7,105 nucleotides of DNA, taken from Gammaproteobacteria bacterium (GTDB taxonomy: Bacteria; Pseudomonadota; Gammaproteobacteria; Steroidobacterales; Steroidobacteraceae). The translations under genes were made by a program, and so were the position numbers. The notes beneath the pieces are model-generated. The model did no database searches. It saw nothing but the letters and a program-made list of their open reading frames with translations, and was not told the DNA's origin. Positions 1 to 6,216 of this stretch are shown here, one piece after another (within the stretch, counting starts at the first letter, position 1; each line of letters begins with the position of its first letter). Where the stretch lies: positions 1 through 7,105 of the forward strand of contig VBNY01000017.1 of the NCBI GenBank assembly GCA_005877705.1, read 5' to 3'.

Positions 1-1
1 C

Positions 2-505
2 TGGCTCGATCGCGTGGTGCTGCGCGTGCTGCGCTATGACAACCGCGCCGACCCGAGCGCGATGGACTTCGTTTCCGGCGCCATCGCGTGGCAGACACGC
101 TTCAACAGCGCGGGACTCCGGGTCGAGAGCGGCACCGGCTGGACCGCGATCCTGCAATGGCTCGATGGCGAGACCATCATCGCCCCGCCGGGGATACAAC
201 TGCAGTGGCCGTTCCGGGCGCAGTTCGCCCTGCTGTCTAAGCGCTTCGGCCGGCAGACACTGAGCGCGCGCTATGACCGGTTTGAAGTCGACAGCAACAT
301 CGCCGATGGCGACGGCTCGCAGATCGGGCACGCCTGGACCGCGGCCTGGATGTTCGAGACGCGTGCGCACTGGCGCCTGGGGCTCGAGTGGCTGCGGGTG
401 CAAAGCTCCTCATACAACCGTGCCGAGCTCGGCGGTCCACCGCTCGCGACCGAGACGCAGCTGCAGCTCGCCGTGCGCTACGCGTTCGGTTCAGGGGTGC
501 GCTGA
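2..505 (+). CDS. C-terminal part of a probable outer-membrane beta-barrel protein (5' end outside window)
   Basis: The frame is open from the first bases of the window and ends at TGA 503-505, giving about 167 residues of a longer protein; the GTG at 14 is probably internal. The visible part alternates polar and hydrophobic residues in short stretches rich in Trp, Tyr and Phe (AIAWQTRF, GWTAILQWLDG, FALLSKRF, LSARYDRFEVDS, AAWMFETRAHWRLGLEWLRV, LQLAVRYAF). This is the pattern of amphipathic transmembrane beta-strands joined by Gly/Asp/Ser-rich turns. There is no long hydrophobic helix. The protein ends in an aromatic strand (RYAF) plus five residues, near the aromatic-ending last strand used as an assembly signal by outer-membrane proteins. 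I infer a porin-like or other barrel protein in the outer membrane; the exact family and substrate cannot be told. It converges with korB, stop to stop, with 25 bp between and no visible terminator. Confidence 0.6.
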   Translation, partial: WLDRVVLRVLRYDNRADPSAMDFVSGAIAWQTRFNSAGLRVESGTGWTAILQWLDGETIIAPPGIQLQWPFRAQFALLSKRFGRQTLSARYDRFEVDSNIADGDGSQIGHAWTAAWMFETRAHWRLGLEWLRVQSSSYNRAELGGPPLATETQLQLAVRYAFGSGVR

Positions 506-530
506 GCGGGCCGTCAGGCGGCGGCAGTCG

Positions 531-1592
531 CTAACGGTAGCGGGCCAGAGCTTTCTCGAGGCCCTTCGATCCCGGTGACAGCACCTCGAAGGGAATGCTG
601 TTGAGCGGCGCATCGGGGGTCTGGTTGACGACGTGGAAGGCGCTCTGCGCCGGCTCCAGGTCCACGAACAGCAGGCCCGTGAGGTACTCGCCGGCCTTCA
701 TGCGCTCCTGGATCTGCGCGGCGGCCAGGGTGCGGTTGGTCGGGTCGTAGGCGGCATCGAGCTTGCGCAGCACGATGCGGCTGCCGTCGTGCATGATGAG
801 CGGCAGCGTCTCGCCTTCCTTGTAGTCGGCGGTGATCTCGCGCTCGAGCGGCACGAAATCCGCGTGCACCGCGGGCTCGTAGTGCTCGCGCGTGTAGGCG
901 TAGCTCTTGGTGGAGCCCTCGTGGTCATTGAAAGTCACGCACGGCGAGAGCACGTCGATGAGGGCGAAGCCCTGGTGCCTGAGGCCCGCCTGGATGAGCG
1001 GCACCAGCTGCTGCTTGTCGCCCGAGAAGCTGCGCGCCACGAAGGAGGCGCCGAGCGTCATCGCCAGCAGCACCGGGTCGATCGGCGGCTGGAAGTTGGT
1101 CTCGCCCTTCTTGGCCCGGCTGCCGACGTCCGCGGATGCGGAAAACTGCCCCTTGGTGAGCCCATAGACGCCGTTGTTCTCGATGATGTACAGCATGTTG
1201 AGGTTGCGGCGGATCGCGTGGCAGAACTGCCCGAGACCTATGGAGAGGGTGTCGCCGTCGCCGGAAACGCCGATGTAGTGCAGGCTGCGGTTGGCGGCGT
1301 TCGCGCCCATGGCGATCGAGGGCATGCGGCCGTGCACGGAATTGAAGCCGTGGCCGCCGCTCACGAAGTAGGCGGTGGTCTTGGAGGAGCAGCCGATGCC
1401 CGACAGCTTCACCACGTTCTGCGGCTCGAGCGCCAGGCCCCAGCTCGCCTCGACGATCGCCGCGGTGATCGAGTCATGCCCGCAGCCCGCGCACAGCGTC
1501 GACAGCGCGCCCTCGTAGTCGCGGCGCGTGAAGCCGAGCGCGTTCTTCGGCAGCGAGGGGTGCGCGACCTTGGGTTTGGCAATGAAGGTCAT
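531..1592 (-). CDS. korB: 2-oxoacid:ferredoxin oxidoreductase beta subunit (2-oxoglutarate type, TPP-binding)
   Basis: This 353-residue protein is the thiamine diphosphate subunit of a CoA-dependent 2-oxoacid:acceptor oxidoreductase, which oxidatively decarboxylates a 2-oxoacid to acyl-CoA; 2-oxoglutarate to succinyl-CoA is the best guess. Seen directly: CAGCGH at residues 34-39, IGCSS at 66-70, the TPP/Mg signature GDGD at 111-114, continuing to ENNGVYGLTKGQ at 138-149, and a lone Cys218. The spacing of Cys34, Cys37, Cys68 and Cys218 matches the four ligands of the single proximal [4Fe-4S] cluster in archaeal two-subunit enzymes. All core residues are present, so it should be active. It is last in the operon, 45 bp after korA, with a good GGAGG five bases before its ATG, which supports this start. 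It is longer than many KorB proteins because of a C-terminal extension after about residue 230. A pyruvate or other 2-oxoacid specificity cannot be excluded. Confidence 0.93.
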   Translation of the reverse strand: MTFIAKPKVAHPSLPKNALGFTRRDYEGALSTLCAGCGHDSITAAIVEASWGLALEPQNVVKLSGIGCSSKTTAYFVSGGHGFNSVHGRMPSIAMGANAANRSLHYIGVSGDGDTLSIGLGQFCHAIRRNLNMLYIIENNGVYGLTKGQFSASADVGSRAKKGETNFQPPIDPVLLAMTLGASFVARSFSGDKQQLVPLIQAGLRHQGFALIDVLSPCVTFNDHEGSTKSYAYTREHYEPAVHADFVPLEREITADYKEGETLPLIMHDGSRIVLRKLDAAYDPTNRTLAAAQIQERMKAGEYLTGLLFVDLEPAQSAFHVVNQTPDAPLNSIPFEVLSPGSKGLEKALARYR

Positions 1593-1597
1593 GTCGG

Positions 1598-1602
1598 CCT
1601 CC
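1598..1602 (-). promoter_or_regulatory. Ribosome binding site of korB
   Basis: On the minus strand GGAGG lies five bases before the ATG at 1592. It is the best Shine-Dalgarno match in the operon and fixes the korB start. It lies in the 45-bp gap after the korA stop, so korB can load ribosomes independently. Confidence 0.75.
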
Positions 1603-1637
1603 GGCGCTTGCCGCGCGCGTTCGGACGGATCGCGAGG

Positions 1638-3479
1638 CTAGCCATGCGCTGCGCCTTTCGGTTGCAGCCGCTGGCGCGGTTGCAATTCCGCCAGCACCCC
1701 CTCGACGATGAAGGACGAGGAGATGGGCAGGCCGTTGTAGTGCAGCAGTGATCGCAGCCTGGATTTCTCCACGGCGGTCTCGAGCGTCAGCAGCGCGCGC
1801 AACTGCGCGTCACGGTTCTGCTCCACGACGAACAGCAGCTCGTGCGCCGTCAGGAAGCGCTCGACGTCCTCGCTGAACGGGAAGGAGCGCACCCGCATGT
1901 AGTCCACGCCCACGCCGCGGCTCTTTAGCACCTCGATGGCCTCGCGCACCGCGCCGTCGCAGCTGCCGAGGGACACGAGCCCTACCGGCGCGCCAGCGGT
2001 GGCGTCGATCACCGCCCGCGGCACCAGCTTCTTCGCCGTCGCCCATTTCCGCAGCAGCCGGTCGAGCACCACCTGGTAGTCGGCCGAGTCCTCGGTGTAG
2101 GCGCCGTACTGCGTGTGCCCCGAGCCACGTGTGAAGTACGCGGCTTTGGGATGCACGCCGGGGAGCGTGCGATAGGGGATGCCGTCATCGTCCAGGTCGA
2201 GGAAGCGGTAGAACTTCTTGAGCTCGAGGACCTCTGCCTTGCCGAGTACCTTGCCGCGGTCGGGACGGTAGTTGTCGTCCCACTTCAAGTCGCGGCACAT
2301 CCAGTCGTTCATGCCGATGTCGAGATCCGACAGCACCAGCACCGGGGTCTGCAGCCGCTCGGCGAGATCGAAGGCCTGCACCGCCATGTAGAAGCACTCC
2401 TCCGGGTTCGAGGGATACAGGCACACGTGGCGGGTATCGCCGTGGGATGCGTAGGCGCACTCCATCAGATCGCCCTGCTGGGTGCGGGTCGGCATGCCGG
2501 TGGAAGGACCGACGCGCTGAATGTCGAAAATCACCGCCGGCACTTCCGCGTAGTACGCCAGCCCCAGGAACTCGTTCATGAGCGAGATGCCGGGCCCCGA
2601 GGTCGCGGTGAAGGCGCGCGCGCCGTTCCACATCGCGCCGATCACCATGCCGATCGCCGCCAGCTCGTCCTCGGCCTGGATGAAGGCGAAATTCTTCCGG
2701 CCGCTCGCCGGGTCGACGCGCATGCGGTCGGAGAACATCTTGAACGCGTCCATCAGGGAAGTGGATGGGGTGATCGGATACCACGCGGCCACGGTGGCCC
2801 CGGCGAACAGGCACCCCAGCGCCGCGGCGGTGTTGCCGTCGATCATGATGTGACCGGCGGTCCCGCTCATCGGCTCGACGCGCAGCGGCAGGGGACAGGA
2901 GAAGCTGGCGCGCGCGTAGTCGTAGCCGAGCTGAATGGCCTTCATGTTGCTGTCGACCAGCTGCGGTTTCTTCGCGTACGTCTCGGCGAGCAGCTCGCGA
3001 ATGCGCTCGAGGTCCAGATCGAGCAGCGCGGCCAGCACTCCCGCGTAGCAGATGTTCTTCATCAGAATGCGCGTGCGCACGCCGTTGAAGTTCTCATTGC
3101 ACAGCCGTGCGAGCGGCACCCCCAGCACTGTGATGTCCTCGCGCTTGAGCAGCGCGGGACGTGGCCAGGTGGAGTCATAAATGAGATAACCGCCCGCAGC
3201 GACTTCCTTCACGTCGCGGGCGTATGTCTCCGCGTTCATCGCGACCATGATCTCGACACGCCCGGAGCGGGCAACATAGCCGTCCCGCGTCACGCGGATC
3301 TCGTACCACGTAGGCAGGCCCTGGATGTTGGAGGGGAAGTAGTTCTTTCCCATCACCGGAATACCGCTGCGGAAGATGGACTTCATCAGCAGGCTGTTGG
3401 CGCTCGCCGAGCCGGTGCCATTCACCGTGGCGATCTTGATGGCGAAATCGTTGATGCGGGTGGCGGTCGATGCGGGCAT
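1638..3479 (-). CDS. korA: 2-oxoacid:ferredoxin oxidoreductase alpha subunit (fused gamma-alpha, 2-oxoglutarate type)
   Basis: This 613-residue protein pairs with KorB to form the 2-oxoacid:acceptor oxidoreductase. Residues about 8-200 are the gamma-type domain (NGTGSAS at 20-26, then the conserved KNYFPSNIQGLPTWYEIRV stretch). From about residue 210 comes the alpha pyrimidine-binding domain with YPITPST at 234-240, the substrate-contacting motif of the family, TSGPG at 293-297 and RVGPSTGMPTRTQQGDL at 322-338. The C-terminal domain carries EQNRDAQ near 553-559. No ferredoxin domain is fused to it, so beyond the KorB cluster electrons need a separate carrier. The frame stays open upstream to 3632, but that 51-residue Arg-rich extension overlaps the end of the upstream gene and is unlike the family. 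The ATG at 3479 places the conserved INDFAIKIATVNG near the N-terminus as expected. No Shine-Dalgarno is seen before it, so coupling to the upstream gene is possible. It is the middle gene of the operon. Confidence 0.93.
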   Translation of the reverse strand: MPASTATRINDFAIKIATVNGTGSASANSLLMKSIFRSGIPVMGKNYFPSNIQGLPTWYEIRVTRDGYVARSGRVEIMVAMNAETYARDVKEVAAGGYLIYDSTWPRPALLKREDITVLGVPLARLCNENFNGVRTRILMKNICYAGVLAALLDLDLERIRELLAETYAKKPQLVDSNMKAIQLGYDYARASFSCPLPLRVEPMSGTAGHIMIDGNTAAALGCLFAGATVAAWYPITPSTSLMDAFKMFSDRMRVDPASGRKNFAFIQAEDELAAIGMVIGAMWNGARAFTATSGPGISLMNEFLGLAYYAEVPAVIFDIQRVGPSTGMPTRTQQGDLMECAYASHGDTRHVCLYPSNPEECFYMAVQAFDLAERLQTPVLVLSDLDIGMNDWMCRDLKWDDNYRPDRGKVLGKAEVLELKKFYRFLDLDDDGIPYRTLPGVHPKAAYFTRGSGHTQYGAYTEDSADYQVVLDRLLRKWATAKKLVPRAVIDATAGAPVGLVSLGSCDGAVREAIEVLKSRGVGVDYMRVRSFPFSEDVERFLTAHELLFVVEQNRDAQLRALLTLETAVEKSRLRSLLHYNGLPISSSFIVEGVLAELQPRQRLQPKGAAHG

Positions 3480-3529
3480 AGGTGGCTTGGCTTTGTGAGG
3501 GCGGTGTGCGCGGCCGTCGTCGCAATGCG

Positions 3530-5344
3530 TCAGGCGATCTTGGGTTCCTTCGCCTGCAGCACGCGTGCTTCGTCGGCGGCGTGCGGCCAATGCACGTAGG
3601 ACTTCTGCATGTCCCACGCGGCGGTCGGACAACGTTCAGCGCACAGGCCGCAGTGAACGCATAGATCTTCGTCCTTCACCATCACGCGCTGTGTCTGCGG
3701 CAGCGGCGCAGAGACGTACAGTGGCTGCGTGAGGTTCTTCGCGGGCGCCTTCAAGCGCGCGCGCAGGTCGGCTTCATCGCCGTTGTGAGTGATCGTCAGG
3801 CAGTCGACCGGGCAGATGTCGATGCAGGCGTCGCACTCTATGCACAGCTTGGCGCTGAACACCGTCTGCACGTCGCAGTTGAGGCAGCGCTGCACCTCAT
3901 CCGCGGTCTGCTCGGCGGTGAACCCCAGCTCAACCTCGATGTTGAGCTTCTTGAAGCGCTCCTTGAGCGACACGTGCGGCATGAGCCGGCGCTCGACCGG
4001 AGTGTAGTCGTTCGAGTATGACCACTCGTGCATGCCCATCTTGCGGCTCTGCAGGTTTACCCCAGCAGCCAGCCGCTCGCCGACGGGCTCGCCCTGGCAG
4101 TGGCGGTGGATTGAAATGGCGGCCTGGTGGCCGTGCTCGACGGCCCAGATGATGTTCTTGGGTCCGAAGGCGGCATCGCCGCCGAAGAACACCTCGGGGC
4201 GCGTGGACTGAAAAGTCTGCTGATCGACGCGCGGTACGTCCCACTTGTCGAACTCGATGCCGAGATCGCGCTCGATCCACGGGAAGGCGTTCTCCTGGCC
4301 GATCGCGAGAATGACATCATCGGCGGGGAACAACACCTCACCGAGGCTGCGCTCGCCGGTGATGCGGCCTTCGGCATCGATATCATACGCCATCTTGTCG
4401 AACAGCATCCCGGTCAGCTTGCCGTTCGTGACGACAAATGACTTGGGCGAGTGATTGATGACGATCTCGACGCTCTCCTCCTCCGCGTCCTGCAGCTCCC
4501 ACTCGGAGGCTTTGAAGAACCCGCGCGGCTTGCGCGCCATCACCTTCACGCTCTTGGCCCCGAGGCGCAGGCTGCTGCGGCAGCAGTCCATCGCCGTATT
4601 GCCCACGCCGATGATGAGCACGCGCTCGCCGATCTTGCCGATGTGGCCGAAGGCAACCGACTCGAGCCAGGTGATGCCGATATGAACGTTGGCCGCGCCG
4701 GCCTCGCGCCCCGGGAGCTTGAGCTCCTTGCCCTTGGGCGCGCCGGAGCCGACAAACACGGCGTCGAAGCCGCCGTTCGAGAGCAGCTCGCGCAGGCTCC
4801 TGATCGGATGGCTGAGCCGCAGGTCGACCCCCATCTGCGTGATCATCCCGATCTCCTCGTCGAGCACGGTCTGCGGCAGCCGGAACGAGGGGATATTCGA
4901 GCGCATCAGCCCGCCGGGCTCGCCGTACTGCTCGAAGACAGTCACCTCGTAGCCAAGCGGCATGAGATCGTTCGCCACCGTGAGCGAGGCGCAGCCCGCC
5001 CCGATGCAGGCGATGCGCTTGCCGTTCTTGACCTTGGGAGTCGTCGGCATTCGGCCGCTGACCTCGTCGCGATGGTCGGCGGCGACCCGCTTCAGACGGC
5101 AGATCGCGACCGGCTTCTGCTCCACACGGCCGCGGCGGCAGGCGGGCTCGCAGGGCCGGTCGCAAACACGGCCGAGAATGCCCGGGAACACGTTCGACTC
5201 CCGGTTCACCATGTAGGCATCGGTGAAGCGCCCCTGGGCGATCAGGCGGATGTACTCGGGGACATCGGTGTGGGCGGGGCAGGCCCACTGGCAGTCCACT
5301 ACTCGATGGTAATAGTCGGGACGCGAGGTATCGGTCGGTTCCAT
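3530..5344 (-). CDS. FAD-dependent NAD(P)-linked oxidoreductase with C-terminal 2[4Fe-4S] ferredoxin domain (korC-like, GltD/NfnB family)
   Basis: First gene of the operon, 604 residues. Domains in order: an N-terminal cysteine-rich helical domain of the GltD/dihydropyrimidine dehydrogenase type (Cys18, 22, 61, 65, 69, 82); an FAD-binding Rossmann site, GAGCAS at 115-120; an NAD(P)-binding site, GVGNTAMD at 246-253, followed by basic ARK at 270-272, which suits the NADP 2'-phosphate; the flavin GGD motif at 388-390; CLNC at 487-490; and two [4Fe-4S] ferredoxin motifs, Cys501/504/507/511 and Cys562/565/568/572. This is a complete wire from ferredoxin clusters to FAD to a nicotinamide. With korA 50 bp downstream, I infer that it is the acceptor subunit of the KorAB enzyme, moving electrons between 2-oxoacid oxidation and NAD(P). 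A comparable flavin subunit is, as I recall, described for the 2-oxoglutarate:NADP+ oxidoreductase of Azoarcus evansii. It is not a normal glutamate synthase small subunit: no large subunit is nearby and the ferredoxin tail is extra. Start: ATG with GGAG five bases upstream. Confidence 0.85.
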   Translation of the reverse strand: MEPTDTSRPDYYHRVVDCQWACPAHTDVPEYIRLIAQGRFTDAYMVNRESNVFPGILGRVCDRPCEPACRRGRVEQKPVAICRLKRVAADHRDEVSGRMPTTPKVKNGKRIACIGAGCASLTVANDLMPLGYEVTVFEQYGEPGGLMRSNIPSFRLPQTVLDEEIGMITQMGVDLRLSHPIRSLRELLSNGGFDAVFVGSGAPKGKELKLPGREAGAANVHIGITWLESVAFGHIGKIGERVLIIGVGNTAMDCCRSSLRLGAKSVKVMARKPRGFFKASEWELQDAEEESVEIVINHSPKSFVVTNGKLTGMLFDKMAYDIDAEGRITGERSLGEVLFPADDVILAIGQENAFPWIERDLGIEFDKWDVPRVDQQTFQSTRPEVFFGGDAAFGPKNIIWAVEHGHQAAISIHRHCQGEPVGERLAAGVNLQSRKMGMHEWSYSNDYTPVERRLMPHVSLKERFKKLNIEVELGFTAEQTADEVQRCLNCDVQTVFSAKLCIECDACIDICPVDCLTITHNGDEADLRARLKAPAKNLTQPLYVSAPLPQTQRVMVKDEDLCVHCGLCAERCPTAAWDMQKSYVHWPHAADEARVLQAKEPKIA

Positions 5345-5349
5345 TCAGT

Positions 5350-5353
5350 CTCC
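5350..5353 (-). promoter_or_regulatory. Ribosome binding site of the korC-like gene
   Basis: GGAG on the minus strand lies five bases before the ATG at 5344. No in-frame alternative with a better site is apparent, so this supports the chosen start of the first operon gene. Confidence 0.6.
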
Positions 5354-5508
5354 GCGAGCAGCGCCGGGAAGGCGGGCATGCTGCAGTGCAGCACGAGCCT
5401 CCCATGCACGAATCAGCGCCATTGGAAATCCACGCGAGCGTATCACGGCGCAGAACGTGACCGACTGTCGCAGAGGTGCGTCACAGGCATGATGAAATTC
5501 CTCGAGTA

Positions 5509-5522
5509 AACACCTAAGTGTT
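5509..5522. promoter_or_regulatory. Possible operator: AACAC-N4-GTGTT inverted repeat
   Basis: Two perfect five-base arms, AACAC at 5509-5513 and GTGTT at 5518-5522, are separated by CTAA. They lie in the middle of the divergent promoter region, in a locally AT-richer stretch of a GC-rich window. The geometry is that of a small dimeric regulator site able to act on either gene. A short repeat like this can occur by chance and I cannot name a regulator. Confidence 0.3.
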
Positions 5523-5582
5523 GGATGTCGTCAACGCGCCGCACGCAGCGTCCGTTCCGCCCTAGGGCTCGCGGTGTGCGCC

Positions 5583-5588
5583 TATACT
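5583..5588 (+). promoter_or_regulatory. -10-like box TATACT immediately before the DUF971 gene
   Basis: TATACT matches the sigma-70 -10 consensus at five of six positions. It ends nine bases before the ATG at 5598. No good -35 hexamer is found 16-18 bases upstream. If it is used, transcription would begin at about 5595-5598, giving a message with almost no leader, and the upstream in-frame start at 5574 could not be used. Confidence 0.45.
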
Positions 5589-5597
5589 GCGCGCCGT

Positions 5598-5963
5598 ATG
5601 CCCGAACCGATGCCCACCGAGATCAAGCTGCGCAAAGCCTCCCGCCTGCTTGAAGTGACCTTCGAGGACGGAAGTCGTTTCGAGCTGCCGTTCGAATATT
5701 TGCGGGTCCACTCACCCTCGGCCGAGGTCAAGGGACATGGGCCGGGTCAGGAAGTGCTGGTGCTGGGGAAGGAGAGCGTCGGCATCAAAGCCGTCGAGCC
5801 CGTCGGCCAGTACGCCGTGAGGCTCGTCTTCGACGATGGTCACGACACTGGACTGTTCACGTGGCAGTACCTTCACGAGCTCGGCCGCGACCGGCAGGCT
5901 AATTGGGCACGCTACCTCGAGCGCAAGGCCCGCGGCCCCGCGGCCAAGCCCGGAAGGCGCTGA
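5598..5963 (+). CDS. DUF971 domain protein (gamma-butyrobetaine hydroxylase-like N-terminal domain)
   Basis: A 121-residue soluble protein made of essentially one DUF971 domain. Recognisable parts are LEVTFEDGSRFELPFEYLRVHSPSAEVKGH in its first half (residues about 17-47, quoted here only as its key blocks LRVHSPSAEV and GH), the GIKAVEPVGQYAVRLVFDDGHD region, and GLFTWQYLHELG near residue 85-96. The tail is Lys/Arg-rich. The same domain forms the N-terminus of gamma-butyrobetaine hydroxylases, where it binds metal, but as a stand-alone bacterial protein its role is unknown; a link to iron-sulfur or metal handling has been suggested for relatives. In Pseudomonas this gene lies near hslVU and not far from ubiE, and here it is also upstream of ubiE. 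ATG 5598 is chosen because a -10-like box lies directly upstream. ATG 5610 is an alternative, and GTG 5574 would fall before the promoter. No Shine-Dalgarno is seen. Confidence 0.85.
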   Translation: MPEPMPTEIKLRKASRLLEVTFEDGSRFELPFEYLRVHSPSAEVKGHGPGQEVLVLGKESVGIKAVEPVGQYAVRLVFDDGHDTGLFTWQYLHELGRDRQANWARYLERKARGPAAKPGRR

Positions 5964-5976
5964 AAGCGCCTTCCGG
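5950..5976. repeat. Perfect 12-bp hairpin enclosing the DUF971 stop codon
   Basis: CCGGAAGGCGCT at 5950-5961 and AGCGCCTTCCGG at 5965-5976 are exact inverted copies separated by three bases (GAA). The TGA stop at 5961-5963 spans the stem-loop junction. No T-run follows on either strand, so it is not a standard intrinsic terminator. It could protect the 3' end of the message, assist termination weakly, or be a REP-like palindrome. Confidence 0.7.
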
Positions 5977-6043
5977 AACCGGCATGCTCTCTGGCGGGCA
6001 GTCGCTCTAGGCCAAATAGGATGCCCAGTGCTGTATGGTTCAG

Positions 6044-6076
6044 CGGCACCGGGAAGCCAGTTAACGGCACAGGGAA
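6044..6076 (+). repeat. Two short direct repeats, CGGCAC(C/A)GGGAA
   Basis: CGGCACCGGGAA at 6044-6055 and CGGCACAGGGAA at 6065-6076 differ at one base and are 21 bases apart. They may be the remnant of a small tandem repeat; no function can be assigned. Confidence 0.5.
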
Positions 6077-6081
6077 CGCCG

Positions 6082-6153
6082 CTTTTTGCCCGCGGGCCAC
6101 GAACAGCTCTAGGCGCGCTCGCGGAGCGAGCAAAAGTCGCGCCTTTTGCTCGC
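6082..6153. repeat. REPIN-like cluster: three copies of a CTTTT(T)GCYCGC unit, two as an inverted pair
   Basis: A unit CTTTTTGCCCGCGGGCC starts at 6082. A near-identical unit CTTTTGCTCGCGGGTC starts at 6143. An inverted copy, GCGAGCAAAAG, lies at 6126-6136. The latter two form a perfect 11-bp inverted repeat (6126-6136 with 6143-6153) around a six-base loop. A competing stem, GCTCGC 6117-6122 with GCGAGC 6126-6131, overlaps it, so two folds are possible. Such head-to-head palindromic units resemble the REPINs spread by RAYT transposases, but genome-wide copies are needed to confirm this. Confidence 0.5.
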
Positions 6154-6156
6154 GGG

Positions 6157-6182
6157 TCGAAAGGGCCGCAGGCCGCTTTCGA
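6157..6182. repeat. Long hairpin TCGAAAG...CTTTCGA
   Basis: TCGAAAG at 6157-6163 pairs with CTTTCGA at 6176-6182. Inside them GGCC 6164-6167 pairs with GGCC 6171-6174 around a GCA loop, with one unpaired G at 6175. The result is an 11-bp stem with a single bulge. No T-run follows on the plus strand. It follows the REPIN-like pair by three bases and may be part of the same element. Confidence 0.55.
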
Positions 6183-6216
6183 CAGACAGGAAACAGCCGA
6201 AGGCCATTCAGCCAAT

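Larger units (their letters stand above)
5345..5597. promoter_or_regulatory. Divergent intergenic region between the kor operon and the DUF971 gene
   Basis: This 253-bp gap must contain the kor operon promoter (leftward) and the DUF971 promoter (rightward). On the minus strand the best -10 candidate I see is TACGCT preceded by TGA, an extended -10 form, around 5435-5443, but no convincing -35 hexamer accompanies it. No riboswitch or leader gene is recognisable. No sigma-54 type GG-N10-GC element was clear to me. Confidence 0.4.

Noticed and set aside
633..1751. A 372-codon plus-strand open frame opposite korB
   Set aside because: It is antisense to an intact korB, crosses the korA/korB gap and has no family motifs; it is best explained by codon bias on the coding strand.
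2115..3599. A 494-codon plus-strand open frame opposite korA
   Set aside because: It is a mirror of korA in GC-rich DNA. Its translation is rich in His, Arg, Val and Gly with no recognisable domain, whereas the opposite strand encodes a full, well-conserved enzyme subunit.
3530..5344. Annotation as glutamate synthase small subunit (gltD)
   Set aside because: The FAD/NAD(P) core is GltD-like, but there is no large subunit next to it, an extra 2[4Fe-4S] tail is present, and it is in an operon with korAB.
4451..5509. A 352-codon plus-strand open frame opposite the flavoprotein gene and its promoter region
   Set aside because: The composition is Ala, His, Arg and Leu-rich without a domain, and it runs through the divergent promoter region; it is a shadow frame.
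6126..6182. CRISPR array or tRNA gene in the spacer before ubiE
   Set aside because: The repeats are short, inverted and not regularly spaced by unique spacers, and there is no cloverleaf with a GTTCRA loop or CCA end.
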